Below the pieces are notes generated by a model, which saw only the letters and a program-made list of their open reading frames with translations, was not told where the DNA came from and did not search any database. From Bdellovibrionales bacterium (GTDB taxonomy: Bacteria > Bdellovibrionota > UBA1018 > CAIPTA01), in assembly GCA_021730855.1 (NCBI GenBank), contig JAKFYM010000316.1, positions 1 to 6,471 on the forward strand: a stretch of DNA of 6,471 bases, read 5' to 3'. Position 1 is the first letter of the stretch; each line of letters opens with the position of its first letter. Positions 1-5,894 of this stretch are shown here, in pieces. The position numbers and the translations under genes were made by a program.

Positions 1-1537
1 CGTAGGGAATGGTCATGCTTTTCCAGGGGTGCATGGAGGCGAGGGTGTATTTTGCGTCCTCGAGCGAGAGCATGTGTTTGCCAAAACTCAGCTGAAAAAT
101 CACATCCACCAGAATGGCCACGGGAATCACCATCCCGATATTTCCCAAAGCCGCTGCAAACTGCGAACGGGTGATCCGCGCCACAAAATCCGCGAACTCG
201 GTGGCCTTGGCGCCCGCATTGCTTTCCTTGAGTTTCGCGGCCAGAGCGGGGGCCATCATCGAGGGCTGTTTCGTGGCTAGGGTGAAGTGGCAAGCCTGCA
301 TGAGCAGGAAGCTTCCCGAATAGTTCAGGAAGGAGAAGAAGCCTTCAAAAAACATTGCTGGATGCAGGTACTTGATCAAGTACTTGACGTAAGTGGTGCC
401 AACCGTGACCACGCCTCCGCCTGCGGCAGAAGCCAGCATCGTGAAATACTCTTTGCGAGTCTGGGTGATGTAGTGCTCCCCCGAAACCCCGGTGCGCTCG
501 ACCACCTTACGGGCGAGGAGGCGCATATTGTCTTGCACCAGGGCGCCCACGCGGTCGCTATCGAGGTGGGTGCGCACGAGGCTCGACATGAGGCGCAGCC
601 AGGCCGTGGTTTTTTCCTGTTTGCCAAAGAGAATTGCGGCGATCTCCTCCATACGGGCGAGGGAGCGCTCGAGCTTCTCGAGCTGGTAGACGATATGCAC
701 GCTCACGCCATGCTCTTCGATATGCCGTAGGGCGGAGTTGATCTCCTCGCGGCAACGGCTGAAACAGGGCGGGAGCCGATCTTCCGCAAAATCCACGGGT
801 GTGCCGTGTTGGCGGCTTTTTTCATAGGCGGCGTAGGCTTCGGCCACCAGGGTGCGGAGCTGGAAAAAGGCGGATTCCCTGACGGATTGCACGTAGCTGC
901 GGGTGCGGATTTCGTTGGAGAGCCCAATGGCCTCGGATTGGGAGGCCAGCAGGATCAGGGCATCGAAGAGAGTGTTGTAGTAGCGATTCTCGATCGCCAG
1001 GCGCACCGACTCTTTTTGAAAAAGCAGGCCATAGATTCCGTTTAGGGTGGGCTCGTCCAGCTTTTCCAGCCATTCGCCATCGGTTTCATCCACAAAAAGA
1101 CGAGAAAAAAGCTCATGCAGGTCTTTTTCGTTGCGTGGAGAGGGCAGGATCCGGTGCAGCGAGCGCTCAAAGGCTTCGGAGAAAAAGCCATTGCCCCGGC
1201 TAAGGCCGGTTTCACAGACGAGGATGAGCGGATTGGTCTCGAGAAGGATCGAAGTGAGAATGTCGGAGACCGTGGCCTTCCACTGGGGATTCCGCTCGAG
1301 CGTCATCAGGAAAAAGCGCACCCGCACCGTTTGGATCTGAGAGCCAGCCTTGGCGGCCTGGGAATCTGGGCTGGCGGGAATGCGAATCCAGTCGAGCAAA
1401 CCCTCTAGCCATTCGATGCGGCGGCCAAGGGGAGCCGTGGCCGAAGCTGCTGCGAGCACGCTGGAGAGATCGACGCGGAAGAGGCCAAAGGTGTCGAGCT
1501 TACGCAGCCGATTGCGTATCGAGGGAAGGGAGAACAT
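1..1537 (-). CDS. gcr: Gcr/COG4389-family membrane protein ('site-specific recombinase' by name), 3' end outside window
   Basis: The frame is open from the ATG at 1537 to the window edge, giving 512 residues with no stop; family members are usually somewhat longer (about 650-700, from memory). Residues 1 to about 360 are soluble and helix-rich. The family signature follows: LLARKVVERTG (340-350), GEHYI (353-357), an AAGGG glycine patch (371-375), LNYSGSFLLMQ (404-414) and FTLATKQPSMMAPALAAKL (418-436), then SQFAAALGN (458-466). Hydrophobic stretches near 365-385, 395-418 and 460-484 look membrane-spanning. This matches the family named after the Neisseria gcr gene (Pfam SpecificRecomb). I see no tyrosine- or serine-recombinase catalytic motif, so recombinase activity is doubtful and the function is effectively unknown. 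It lies 21 nt after the rsm22 stop in the same frame and is probably cotranscribed. No convincing Shine-Dalgarno precedes the ATG; only GGTGG about 12 nt upstream. The only in-frame start after the upstream TAA is this ATG. Confidence 0.85.
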   Translation of the reverse strand, partial: MFSLPSIRNRLRKLDTFGLFRVDLSSVLAAASATAPLGRRIEWLEGLLDWIRIPASPDSQAAKAGSQIQTVRVRFFLMTLERNPQWKATVSDILTSILLETNPLILVCETGLSRGNGFFSEAFERSLHRILPSPRNEKDLHELFSRLFVDETDGEWLEKLDEPTLNGIYGLLFQKESVRLAIENRYYNTLFDALILLASQSEAIGLSNEIRTRSYVQSVRESAFFQLRTLVAEAYAAYEKSRQHGTPVDFAEDRLPPCFSRCREEINSALRHIEEHGVSVHIVYQLEKLERSLARMEEIAAILFGKQEKTTAWLRLMSSLVRTHLDSDRVGALVQDNMRLLARKVVERTGVSGEHYITQTRKEYFTMLASAAGGGVVTVGTTYVKYLIKYLHPAMFFEGFFSFLNYSGSFLLMQACHFTLATKQPSMMAPALAAKLKESNAGAKATEFADFVARITRSQFAAALGNIGMVIPVAILVDVIFQLSFGKHMLSLEDAKYTLASMHPWKSMTIPY

Positions 1538-1558
1538 GGAGGAATAGTACCACCGGTT

Positions 1559-2734
1559 TTAGGAAAAAATCGTTTCTTTTCCTGGAGGAACGCGTTCGGC
1601 CTGGAGGAGGTCTCCTTTGGCTTCCCAAGCGGCGCTCTTCCAGATTTCCCCCCGGCAAGATTTCAGGAAAAATTCATTCTCGGCATGAGCTTTGGAGTGT
1701 TGCACACGCACTAATTGTTTTCCTTCTCTCGTGCAGATGCGGCATTCTACCTGGCCCTTGCGTTCGAGCCGCTGGCTTACGATGCGTTTCCCGTCGGGGA
1801 AAAGCGCGGGTAGGGCTGCTGGGGAGTAGAGGGCGTAGGAAAAAAGCAGGGACTCTTTTCTTAGGCCGGCCACGGCACCAATCTGGTTGAGCCAAGCGGG
1901 AAAGTCGCAGGCCGCCTCTTCGTGGCACCAGTCTTTTGGGTTGGCGAGGGCCCCGCAGGCGCGATTGTCGAGGCAGGGCAGCAGCAGGTGCGCAGCGCCT
2001 TTGTTTTGGAGATGATCTTTCGTGGCGGCAAGTTCGCGCGCGCTCGTGCGTGAGCCCGGCTCGATCAGCAGCACCCAGCGCTCTTTGCCGTCTTTGCGCG
2101 TGAGCTCACGCAGGAGGCTCGAGAGTTTTTCGAGCGCCGCATGCCGGGCTTCGGGCTCGGGATAGATTTCTGCCAGGGAATTCACAAAGCTCAGGTGCGT
2201 GGGCGCAAGCTTGCGAACGAGGGCAAAGTAGGAGTCGGAGTTTTTGTCGGCGGCCACGAAATGGGCTTCTTGCCCGAGCGGGTTCCTTGCGGTCATTTCA
2301 CGGGCTTTTTCCGTAAATAAGCTAGACTGGTCCCAGCCCGTAAAGCGGAGTTTTTTTCCACGCCGCGAGCACCACCAGGCGGCGCCCCAATAGGCGGTGC
2401 CGGGGCCGGTGCCCACATCGAGCCAAATCGCCGGATCGGCCAGGAGATCTTTGCCCAGCAGATAACTTTCTTCGAGCACCAGAGCCACCTTTAGGGCATT
2501 GGCCGGAAGATAGTAGGCAGCATAGGCTTCGGCGTCTTCTCTGCGAAACGAATAGTGCGCGGCTCCGGCGGGCTGGAAGCCACGTTCCTGGGCGAGCTTC
2601 GGCCAGAGCGCACGCAGTTGTGTGCCGAGCTTTTCGAGCTCTTTTTCACTTGGATCGTTACCCCGCCAGAGGCCGAGGCGAAGGGCTTGTTCGAGGTCCG
2701 CGGGGAAAGAAAATTTTTCAGGAAGGAAGAACAC
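1559..2734 (-). CDS. rsm22: Rsm22/METTL17-family small-subunit ribosome assembly methyltransferase-like protein
   Basis: This 391-residue protein belongs to the Rsm22 family (COG5459), whose mitochondrial members bind the small ribosomal subunit during assembly. The N-terminal helical part leads to YLPANALKVALVLEE (75-89), typical of the family. A Rossmann methyltransferase core follows: motif I WLDVGTGPGTAYWG (104-117), an acidic residue D135 in GWDQSS that could contact the SAM ribose, and WVLLIEPGS (220-228). The Rsm22 cysteine region is present: C254, C260 and C270, with DWCH at 268-271, then C331/C334 ahead of REGKQLVRVQHSK. In eukaryotic homologues four such cysteines hold a [4Fe-4S] cluster; C254, C260, C270 and C334 are the best candidates here. 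C276 is extra. Whether this branch really methylates rRNA is unsettled. The start is GTG at 2734-2732, overlapping the phoR TAG by one base (TAGTG), so translation is probably coupled; no strong Shine-Dalgarno is visible and no alternative start lies close by. Confidence 0.87.
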   Translation of the reverse strand: MFFLPEKFSFPADLEQALRLGLWRGNDPSEKELEKLGTQLRALWPKLAQERGFQPAGAAHYSFRREDAEAYAAYYLPANALKVALVLEESYLLGKDLLADPAIWLDVGTGPGTAYWGAAWWCSRRGKKLRFTGWDQSSLFTEKAREMTARNPLGQEAHFVAADKNSDSYFALVRKLAPTHLSFVNSLAEIYPEPEARHAALEKLSSLLRELTRKDGKERWVLLIEPGSRTSARELAATKDHLQNKGAAHLLLPCLDNRACGALANPKDWCHEEAACDFPAWLNQIGAVAGLRKESLLFSYALYSPAALPALFPDGKRIVSQRLERKGQVECRICTREGKQLVRVQHSKAHAENEFFLKSCRGEIWKSAAWEAKGDLLQAERVPPGKETIFS

Positions 2735-4194
2735 TAACGTTCTTTATCAAAAGGAAAGCGGCAAAGGAAGACGGCTCCGCCTCCGGGCCGGGATTCCACG
2801 CTCACCTTGCCGCCATGGCGTTGCACGATATGCTTGACGATGGCGAGGCCCAGCCCCGTGCCCCCTTGTTCGCGGGAGCGGGCGCTATCGACACGATAGA
2901 AGCGCTCAAAGATGCGGGCGTGGTGCTCGGGGGGCACACCCGGCCCGTCATCGGTCACTACTAGCACTACTTCGCCGGGCCTCTCCTCCCAGCGGATCTC
3001 GATATTGCCTTGGACGGGGACATATTTTATGGCGTTCTCCACGAGATTGGAGAGCACCTGCTCTAGGCGTTTTGCGTCTGCCCAGAGCTGGGGAACAAGA
3101 ATTTTTGTTTGGATCTTCTGTTGTTTCCGCGCCCTTTCGCTTTCGAGCTGGTGCAGCACCCGATTGGTCATCGCGGCTAGATCCACTTCCGTTTTTTCCA
3201 AATCTTGCCCTGATTCCAGGGCCGAGAGGCTGAGCAGATCCTGCACGAGTGCGATCAGCCGATCGGTATTCCGCTCGATGGTTTCAAGAAACTTGCTGGC
3301 GTTGGCATTGCCCTTGAAATCCTCCCGGAGCGTTTCCGCATAGCCCTTGATCGCGGTGAGCGGGGTGCGAAGCTCGTGAGACACATTGGCCACGAAATCC
3401 ACTCGCACCTGGTCCATACGTTTGAGTTCGCTCACGTCGTGAAAGACGCCCACCGCGCCGTAGAGCTGGCCGTCGGTTAATTTTAGTGGAGCAATGGACA
3501 GGGAGAAATGGCGATAGGCCGTTTCATTTTTTAGGCGCAGCAGAGTGTTCACGTTCTGTGTGCCTTCGGAACGGAGGGTGGCACGAAAAGCTTCGAGCAC
3601 ATCGCTATTGCGGAAAAAATCGGAAAGCCGGTCCTGGCCGCGGCGGGCTTCCCCGAAAAAGACCGCGAACTGGGAGTTGTAGAAGAGCAGGCTGCCGGTT
3701 TGGTCCACGGCCACCACGGCTTCGGAGATGGCGCTCAGGATGGCTTCAATTTCCTCGCGCTCGCGCGCCAGGGAGATGTCCTTGGACTGCATGTCTTTGT
3801 TGATGCGGTAAAGGGCGCTTTCGAGATCAGACCACTCCCCGGGATGGCCTTCCTCGGCATCGGCGGGCTCATCACGCTCGTTGAAATTGTACTCCCGGCG
3901 GAGGATGGAGCGAGCCTTCAGGAGGATGCGCCCCAGGGGCAGCACCATGCGGTACCCCGTCCAGAGCGTGATCCCGGTCACGGTGAAGATCATCACCAGT
4001 GCTAGAAAAAGGAAGGCACGATCATAGGCGGCCGTGACCTCATCGACAGTGCTGAGGTGGGAGAATTGCTTGGAAAGATAAATCCTCACGGCCATCGCCG
4101 TGAGCAGTAGCGTGGGCACCACGCCGAGAATCTGCCGCCTTAGGAAGCGACGAAAGAGTTGTTTGGGAAAATATTGCGAGCGCGGGAAAAACAT
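2734..4194 (-). CDS. phoR: PhoR-type sensor histidine kinase (HAMP-PAS-HisKA-HATPase)
   Basis: A 486-residue membrane sensor kinase, partner of the adjacent PhoB-type regulator. Two hydrophobic segments (about 20-40 and 60-80) bracket an external loop of only about 20 residues, as in PhoR kinases that sense through PhoU and the Pst transporter rather than by a large periplasmic domain. A HAMP-like linker (about 81-136) includes an acidic stretch (EPADAEEGHPGE, 109-120). A PAS domain spans about 145-258 (VVAVDQTGSLLFYN, GVFHDVSELKRMD). The HisKA H-box FVANVSHELRTPLT puts the phosphoacceptor at H273. ATP-binding boxes are N (LVENAIKY, N387), G1 (DDGPGV, 415-420), F (IFERFYRVD, 428-436) and G2 (GGTGLGLAI, 444-452). 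All catalytic boxes look intact. Its ATG directly follows the TAG stop of phoB (TAGATG). No good Shine-Dalgarno is seen, which suggests coupled translation. The PhoR assignment rests on domain order and on the phoU/phoB neighbours; the sensed signal is inferred. Confidence 0.92.
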   Translation of the reverse strand: MFFPRSQYFPKQLFRRFLRRQILGVVPTLLLTAMAVRIYLSKQFSHLSTVDEVTAAYDRAFLFLALVMIFTVTGITLWTGYRMVLPLGRILLKARSILRREYNFNERDEPADAEEGHPGEWSDLESALYRINKDMQSKDISLAREREEIEAILSAISEAVVAVDQTGSLLFYNSQFAVFFGEARRGQDRLSDFFRNSDVLEAFRATLRSEGTQNVNTLLRLKNETAYRHFSLSIAPLKLTDGQLYGAVGVFHDVSELKRMDQVRVDFVANVSHELRTPLTAIKGYAETLREDFKGNANASKFLETIERNTDRLIALVQDLLSLSALESGQDLEKTEVDLAAMTNRVLHQLESERARKQQKIQTKILVPQLWADAKRLEQVLSNLVENAIKYVPVQGNIEIRWEERPGEVVLVVTDDGPGVPPEHHARIFERFYRVDSARSREQGGTGLGLAIVKHIVQRHGGKVSVESRPGGGAVFLCRFPFDKER

Positions 4195-4875
4195 CTAGGC
4201 TTTTGAGGTTACTCGATATCCTACGCCCCGCACGGTTTCAATAAGATCCGCGCATTCGCCTAACTTTTTGCGTAGCCCGAAGACATGGGTGTCGATCGCG
4301 CGCTCCACCACAGCCACGCCACTTCCCTGAACTTCTTCAATCAGGCGGTCGCGGGTGAGCACGCGGCCTTTGTTCTGCACCAGGGTGGCGAGGAGTTTGA
4401 ATTCATAGGGAGTCAGCGAGATTTGTTTCTCGTGCAGGTGGGCTTCATGGGAGTTCTCATCGATCTTGAGCGGGCCGAGCTCAAGCAGGGAATTCTTCTT
4501 TTCGGTCCGGCGCAGGATGGCGCGCGCACGGGCCATCAGCACTGAGAGCTCAAAGGGTTTTATCAAATAGTCGTCGGCGCCGGATTCCAGGCCCAGAATG
4601 AGATCGGAATTGGCTCCCTTGGCGGTGACCATGAGGATGCCGAGCTTCTCATGGCTAAGGTTTTTGCGGATTTCGCGAATGACTTCGAGGCCGCTTTTTT
4701 CCGGGAGCATCCAGTCCACGATCACTAGATCGAAGGACTCGTTTTTTAAAGCCTGTAGCCCTTCACGGCCATCGGAGCAGCTGGAGACCTCGTGGCCTTC
4801 ACGGCCAAGGTGGAGAGCAATGAGGTCACGAATATCAGTTTCATCTTCTATTACCAGAATTCGGTACTTCTTCAT
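4195..4875 (-). CDS. phoB: PhoB-type response regulator (OmpR/PhoB winged-helix family)
   Basis: This 226-residue DNA-binding regulator has an intact receiver domain (about 3-122): acidic pair E10/D11, phosphoacceptor D54 in VIVDWMLPEKSG, T84 in MVTAKG and K106 in YLIKPFE. A C-terminal winged helix (about 128-224) follows, with SLTPYEFKLLATLV, RVLTRDRLIEEVQG and the recognition-helix region RAIDTHVFGLRKKL, ending in the wing segment IETVRGVGYRV. It should be phosphorylated by the adjacent PhoR and bind 11-bp-spaced direct repeats as a head-to-tail dimer. The ATG at 4875 is chosen because AGGAG (4885-4881) sits 5 nt upstream and because MKKYRILVIEDE is the normal family N-terminus. The in-frame ATG at 4914 would add 13 residues (charged and proline-rich), overlap phoU and has no Shine-Dalgarno. 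The TAG stop abuts the phoR start with no gap. The phosphate role is inferred from phoU and PhoR next to it. Confidence 0.93.
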   Translation of the reverse strand: MKKYRILVIEDETDIRDLIALHLGREGHEVSSCSDGREGLQALKNESFDLVIVDWMLPEKSGLEVIREIRKNLSHEKLGILMVTAKGANSDLILGLESGADDYLIKPFELSVLMARARAILRRTEKKNSLLELGPLKIDENSHEAHLHEKQISLTPYEFKLLATLVQNKGRVLTRDRLIEEVQGSGVAVVERAIDTHVFGLRKKLGECADLIETVRGVGYRVTSKA

Positions 4876-4878
4876 TTT

Positions 4879-4885
4879 CTCTCCT
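4879..4885 (-). promoter_or_regulatory. Shine-Dalgarno of phoB
   Basis: Read on the minus strand the sequence is AGGAGAG, with a 5-nt gap from AGGAG to the ATG at 4875. It is the clearest ribosome-binding site in the five-gene block and it decides the phoB start against the longer reading from 4914. It lies in the 22-nt gap after the phoU TAA (4900-4898). Confidence 0.85.
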
Positions 4886-4897
4886 GGCCGTGGCGGC

Positions 4898-5557
4898 TTA
4901 TTTTCTGCCTCCATGGCGAATGTCGTCTCCGGTCACGGCAAAAATCACGTCCTCGGCAATGTTCGTGGCGTGGTCGCCGAGGCGCTCGAGGTTGCGGGCG
5001 ATCAAGATCAAATCCAGGGCCCGCTCCACATTGGTGGGGTTTTTGCTCATGTACTCGAGCAATTCCTGAAACACTTTGTCTTTGAGGGCGTCCACGGCGT
5101 CGTCTTTTTTCAACACCTGGTTGGCGAGATCGCGATCTTGCCGCACAAAGGCATCCAGGGCATCGCGCACCATCACGCGCACCTGCGTGGCCATGGCCGG
5201 AATGTCGACGAGGTCTTTGATCGGTTGGCCTTCGAGGTAATCTTTGGTGTTGTAGGCGATGTTCACGGCCTGGTCACCCATGCGCTCGAGGTCGGTAGAG
5301 ATTTTCAGGACCGCGATCACCAATCGTAGGTCGGTGGCTAGGGGGCTTTGGCGAGCGAGGAGTTGTAAACAAGCCTCATCGACCTCCATATGCTCCCGAT
5401 TGATCCGCGATTCCAACTCATGAACGCGCATAATCATTTCCGGCTTGCGCTGGATGAGGGCCTGGGTGGCCGCTTCAATGGCCAGCTCCACGTGCCCGCC
5501 CATCGCTAAAATTTGATCTTTTAAGTTTTTTAATTCGATTTCAAAATGACGATGCAT
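4898..5557 (-). CDS. phoU: PhoU, phosphate signalling regulator
   Basis: With the start at 5557 the product has 219 residues, the usual PhoU length. It is an all-helical cytoplasmic protein built from two repeated three-helix bundles. It opens with HRHFEIELKNLKDQILAMGGHVE, the family N-terminus. The two metal-binding repeat motifs are intact: DLERMGDQAVNIA (89-101) and NLERLGDHATNIAEDV (188-203). PhoU is known to link the PstSCAB phosphate transporter to the PhoR PAS domain and to keep the Pho response off when phosphate is plentiful. Here it is the first gene of the operon, 22 nt ahead of phoB, with no pst gene in view. The frame stays open upstream to an ATG at 5677, which would add 40 basic, proline-containing residues not typical of PhoU. 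I prefer 5557 on family alignment, although its Shine-Dalgarno is weak (AAGG is 13 nt away). Confidence 0.93.
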   Translation of the reverse strand: MHRHFEIELKNLKDQILAMGGHVELAIEAATQALIQRKPEMIMRVHELESRINREHMEVDEACLQLLARQSPLATDLRLVIAVLKISTDLERMGDQAVNIAYNTKDYLEGQPIKDLVDIPAMATQVRVMVRDALDAFVRQDRDLANQVLKKDDAVDALKDKVFQELLEYMSKNPTNVERALDLILIARNLERLGDHATNIAEDVIFAVTGDDIRHGGRK

Positions 5558-5685
5558 GTCTGCGAACTTACCTTTTTCCGGAAAAAAATTCCTTTGTTCT
5601 TTTGCCCTAGGCAGCGACTTTCGCGGCGCGCCAGAAAAAAGGGGCGTTAGAATTTTTTTCTTGGGAGAGGGGCGCATATGCCCAC

Positions 5686-5691
5686 ATACTA
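5686..5691 (-). promoter_or_regulatory. Possible -10 element for the phoU operon
   Basis: On the minus strand this is TAGTAT, 4 of 6 matches to TATAAT, 22 nt downstream of the repeat at 5714-5733. PhoB sites usually end about 11 nt before the -10, so this is about one helical turn too far. Transcription would begin near 5679, leaving a leader of about 120 nt before the preferred phoU start. This is a weak call. Confidence 0.2.
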
Positions 5692-5713
5692 ATTTCTGAC
5701 ACGGAAAACGCGA

Positions 5714-5733
5714 GTTAGGATCTTGTTAGGATC
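5714..5733 (-). promoter_or_regulatory. Candidate Pho box (11-bp-period direct repeat)
   Basis: On the plus strand GTTAGGATC occurs at 5714-5722 and again, identically, at 5725-5733. On the minus strand this reads CCTAACA, AGAT, CCTAACT. Two 7-bp units with a 4-bp spacer is the classic PhoB site layout, and the unit resembles the CTTAAC/TTAACA type half-sites known for some PhoB/PhoP proteins more than the E. coli CTGTCAT. It lies upstream of phoU and could serve as an autoregulatory site for the PhoB encoded here. The match is to layout and partial consensus only. Confidence 0.5.
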
Positions 5734-5760
5734 ACCGCAATGAGTGCGGGGTGTCGACAG

Positions 5761-5766
5761 ATTCTA
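5761..5766 (-). promoter_or_regulatory. Possible second -10 element for the phoU operon
   Basis: On the minus strand this is TAGAAT, 5 of 6 matches to TATAAT, but no good -35 hexamer stands at 16-18 bp (TTGAAT is only 13 bp away). If real, transcription would start upstream of the candidate Pho box and could give basal expression. Confidence 0.18.
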
Positions 5767-5776
5767 CCGCAAGTAT

Positions 5777-5805
5777 TTGATTCAAGGCAGATTTCCGCGT
5801 AAGCT
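5777..5805 (+). promoter_or_regulatory. Possible promoter of the dksA-like gene
   Basis: TTGATT (5777-5782) and TAAGCT (5800-5805) are separated by 17 bp. The -35 is fair and the -10 is poor. The predicted start near 5812 would give a leader of about 80 nt containing the inverted repeats at 5825-5877. Confidence 0.2.
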
Positions 5806-5824
5806 TCCGTGCACTGTTTTTTTA

Positions 5825-5858
5825 GGTACCATGTGAAAACATGTAAACAAAAAGTACC
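5825..5858 (+). repeat. Nested inverted repeats upstream of the dksA-like gene
   Basis: The inner pair CATGT (5830-5834) and ACATG (5839-5843) flanks GAAA. The outer pair GGTAC (5825-5829) and GTACC (5854-5858) flanks the inner one asymmetrically, with an A-rich stretch on the 3' side. The structure could be an operator or part of a leader fold. The stems are only 5 bp each, so chance is possible. Confidence 0.4.
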
Positions 5859-5859
5859 G

Positions 5860-5877
5860 AGCTATTGGGGAATAGCT
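5860..5877 (+). repeat. Perfect 7-bp hairpin just before the dksA-like Shine-Dalgarno
   Basis: AGCTATT (5860-5866) and AATAGCT (5871-5877) are exact reverse complements around a GGGG loop. The hairpin ends 17 nt before the ATG and 7 nt before the GAGGGG ribosome-binding site. There is no T-run, so it is not an intrinsic terminator. A leader hairpin that affects translation or mRNA stability is possible, as is a protein-binding operator. Confidence 0.5.
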
Positions 5878-5884
5878 ACATAAA

Positions 5885-5890
5885 GAGGGG
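5885..5890 (+). promoter_or_regulatory. Shine-Dalgarno of the dksA-like gene
   Basis: GAGGGG lies 4 nt before the ATG at 5895 (GAGG core 6 nt away). It fixes the start at 5895 rather than the in-frame TTG at 5865, which lies inside the upstream hairpin and has no ribosome-binding site. Confidence 0.75.
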
Positions 5891-5894
5891 AAAT

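Larger units (their letters stand above)
5558..5894. other. Divergent intergenic control region between phoU and the dksA-like gene
   Basis: About 337 bases lie between the two start codons. The phoU-proximal third (5558-5677) is an open extension of the phoU frame and contains the perfect palindromes TTTTTCCGGAAAAA (5573-5586) and GGCGCGCC (5625-5632). The middle holds the 11-bp-period repeat at 5714-5733 and a small hairpin (CCGCA 5735-5739, TGCGG 5745-5749). The dksA-proximal part is AT-richer and carries nested inverted repeats at 5825-5877. No tRNA, small protein gene or Rho-independent terminator with a T-run was recognised. Confidence 0.7.

Noticed and set aside
287..730. Plus-strand open frame of 147 codons at the left end
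   Set aside because: It is antisense to the gcr coding frame, which carries clear family motifs over the same bases; no ribosome-binding site or domain supports it.
806..1547. Several overlapping plus- and minus-strand open frames of 65-97 codons
   Set aside because: All lie inside the continuous gcr frame and show low-complexity or reverse-frame composition.
4876..4914. Longer phoB start at the ATG at 4914
   Set aside because: It overlaps phoU, has no Shine-Dalgarno and adds 13 atypical residues; the ATG at 4875 has AGGAG at ideal spacing and the standard family N-terminus.
4598..5329. Long plus-strand open frame of 243 codons
   Set aside because: It lies antisense to the well-supported phoB and phoU genes, has no recognisable domain, and its composition (many His, Val, Gly) is typical of a reverse-frame shadow of a GC-rich gene.
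5573..5586. Palindrome TTTTTCCGGAAAAA as a terminator or operator
   Set aside because: It is made of short A and T runs with a CCGG centre, has no loop and no GC-rich stem; in this AT-rich leader it may well be chance.
5735..5749. Small hairpin CCGCA/TGCGG as a terminator
   Set aside because: The stem is only 5 bp and no T-run follows on either strand.
5865..5894. TTG start ten codons upstream of the dksA-like gene
   Set aside because: It lies within the 7-bp hairpin with no ribosome-binding site, whereas the ATG at 5895 follows GAGGGG.
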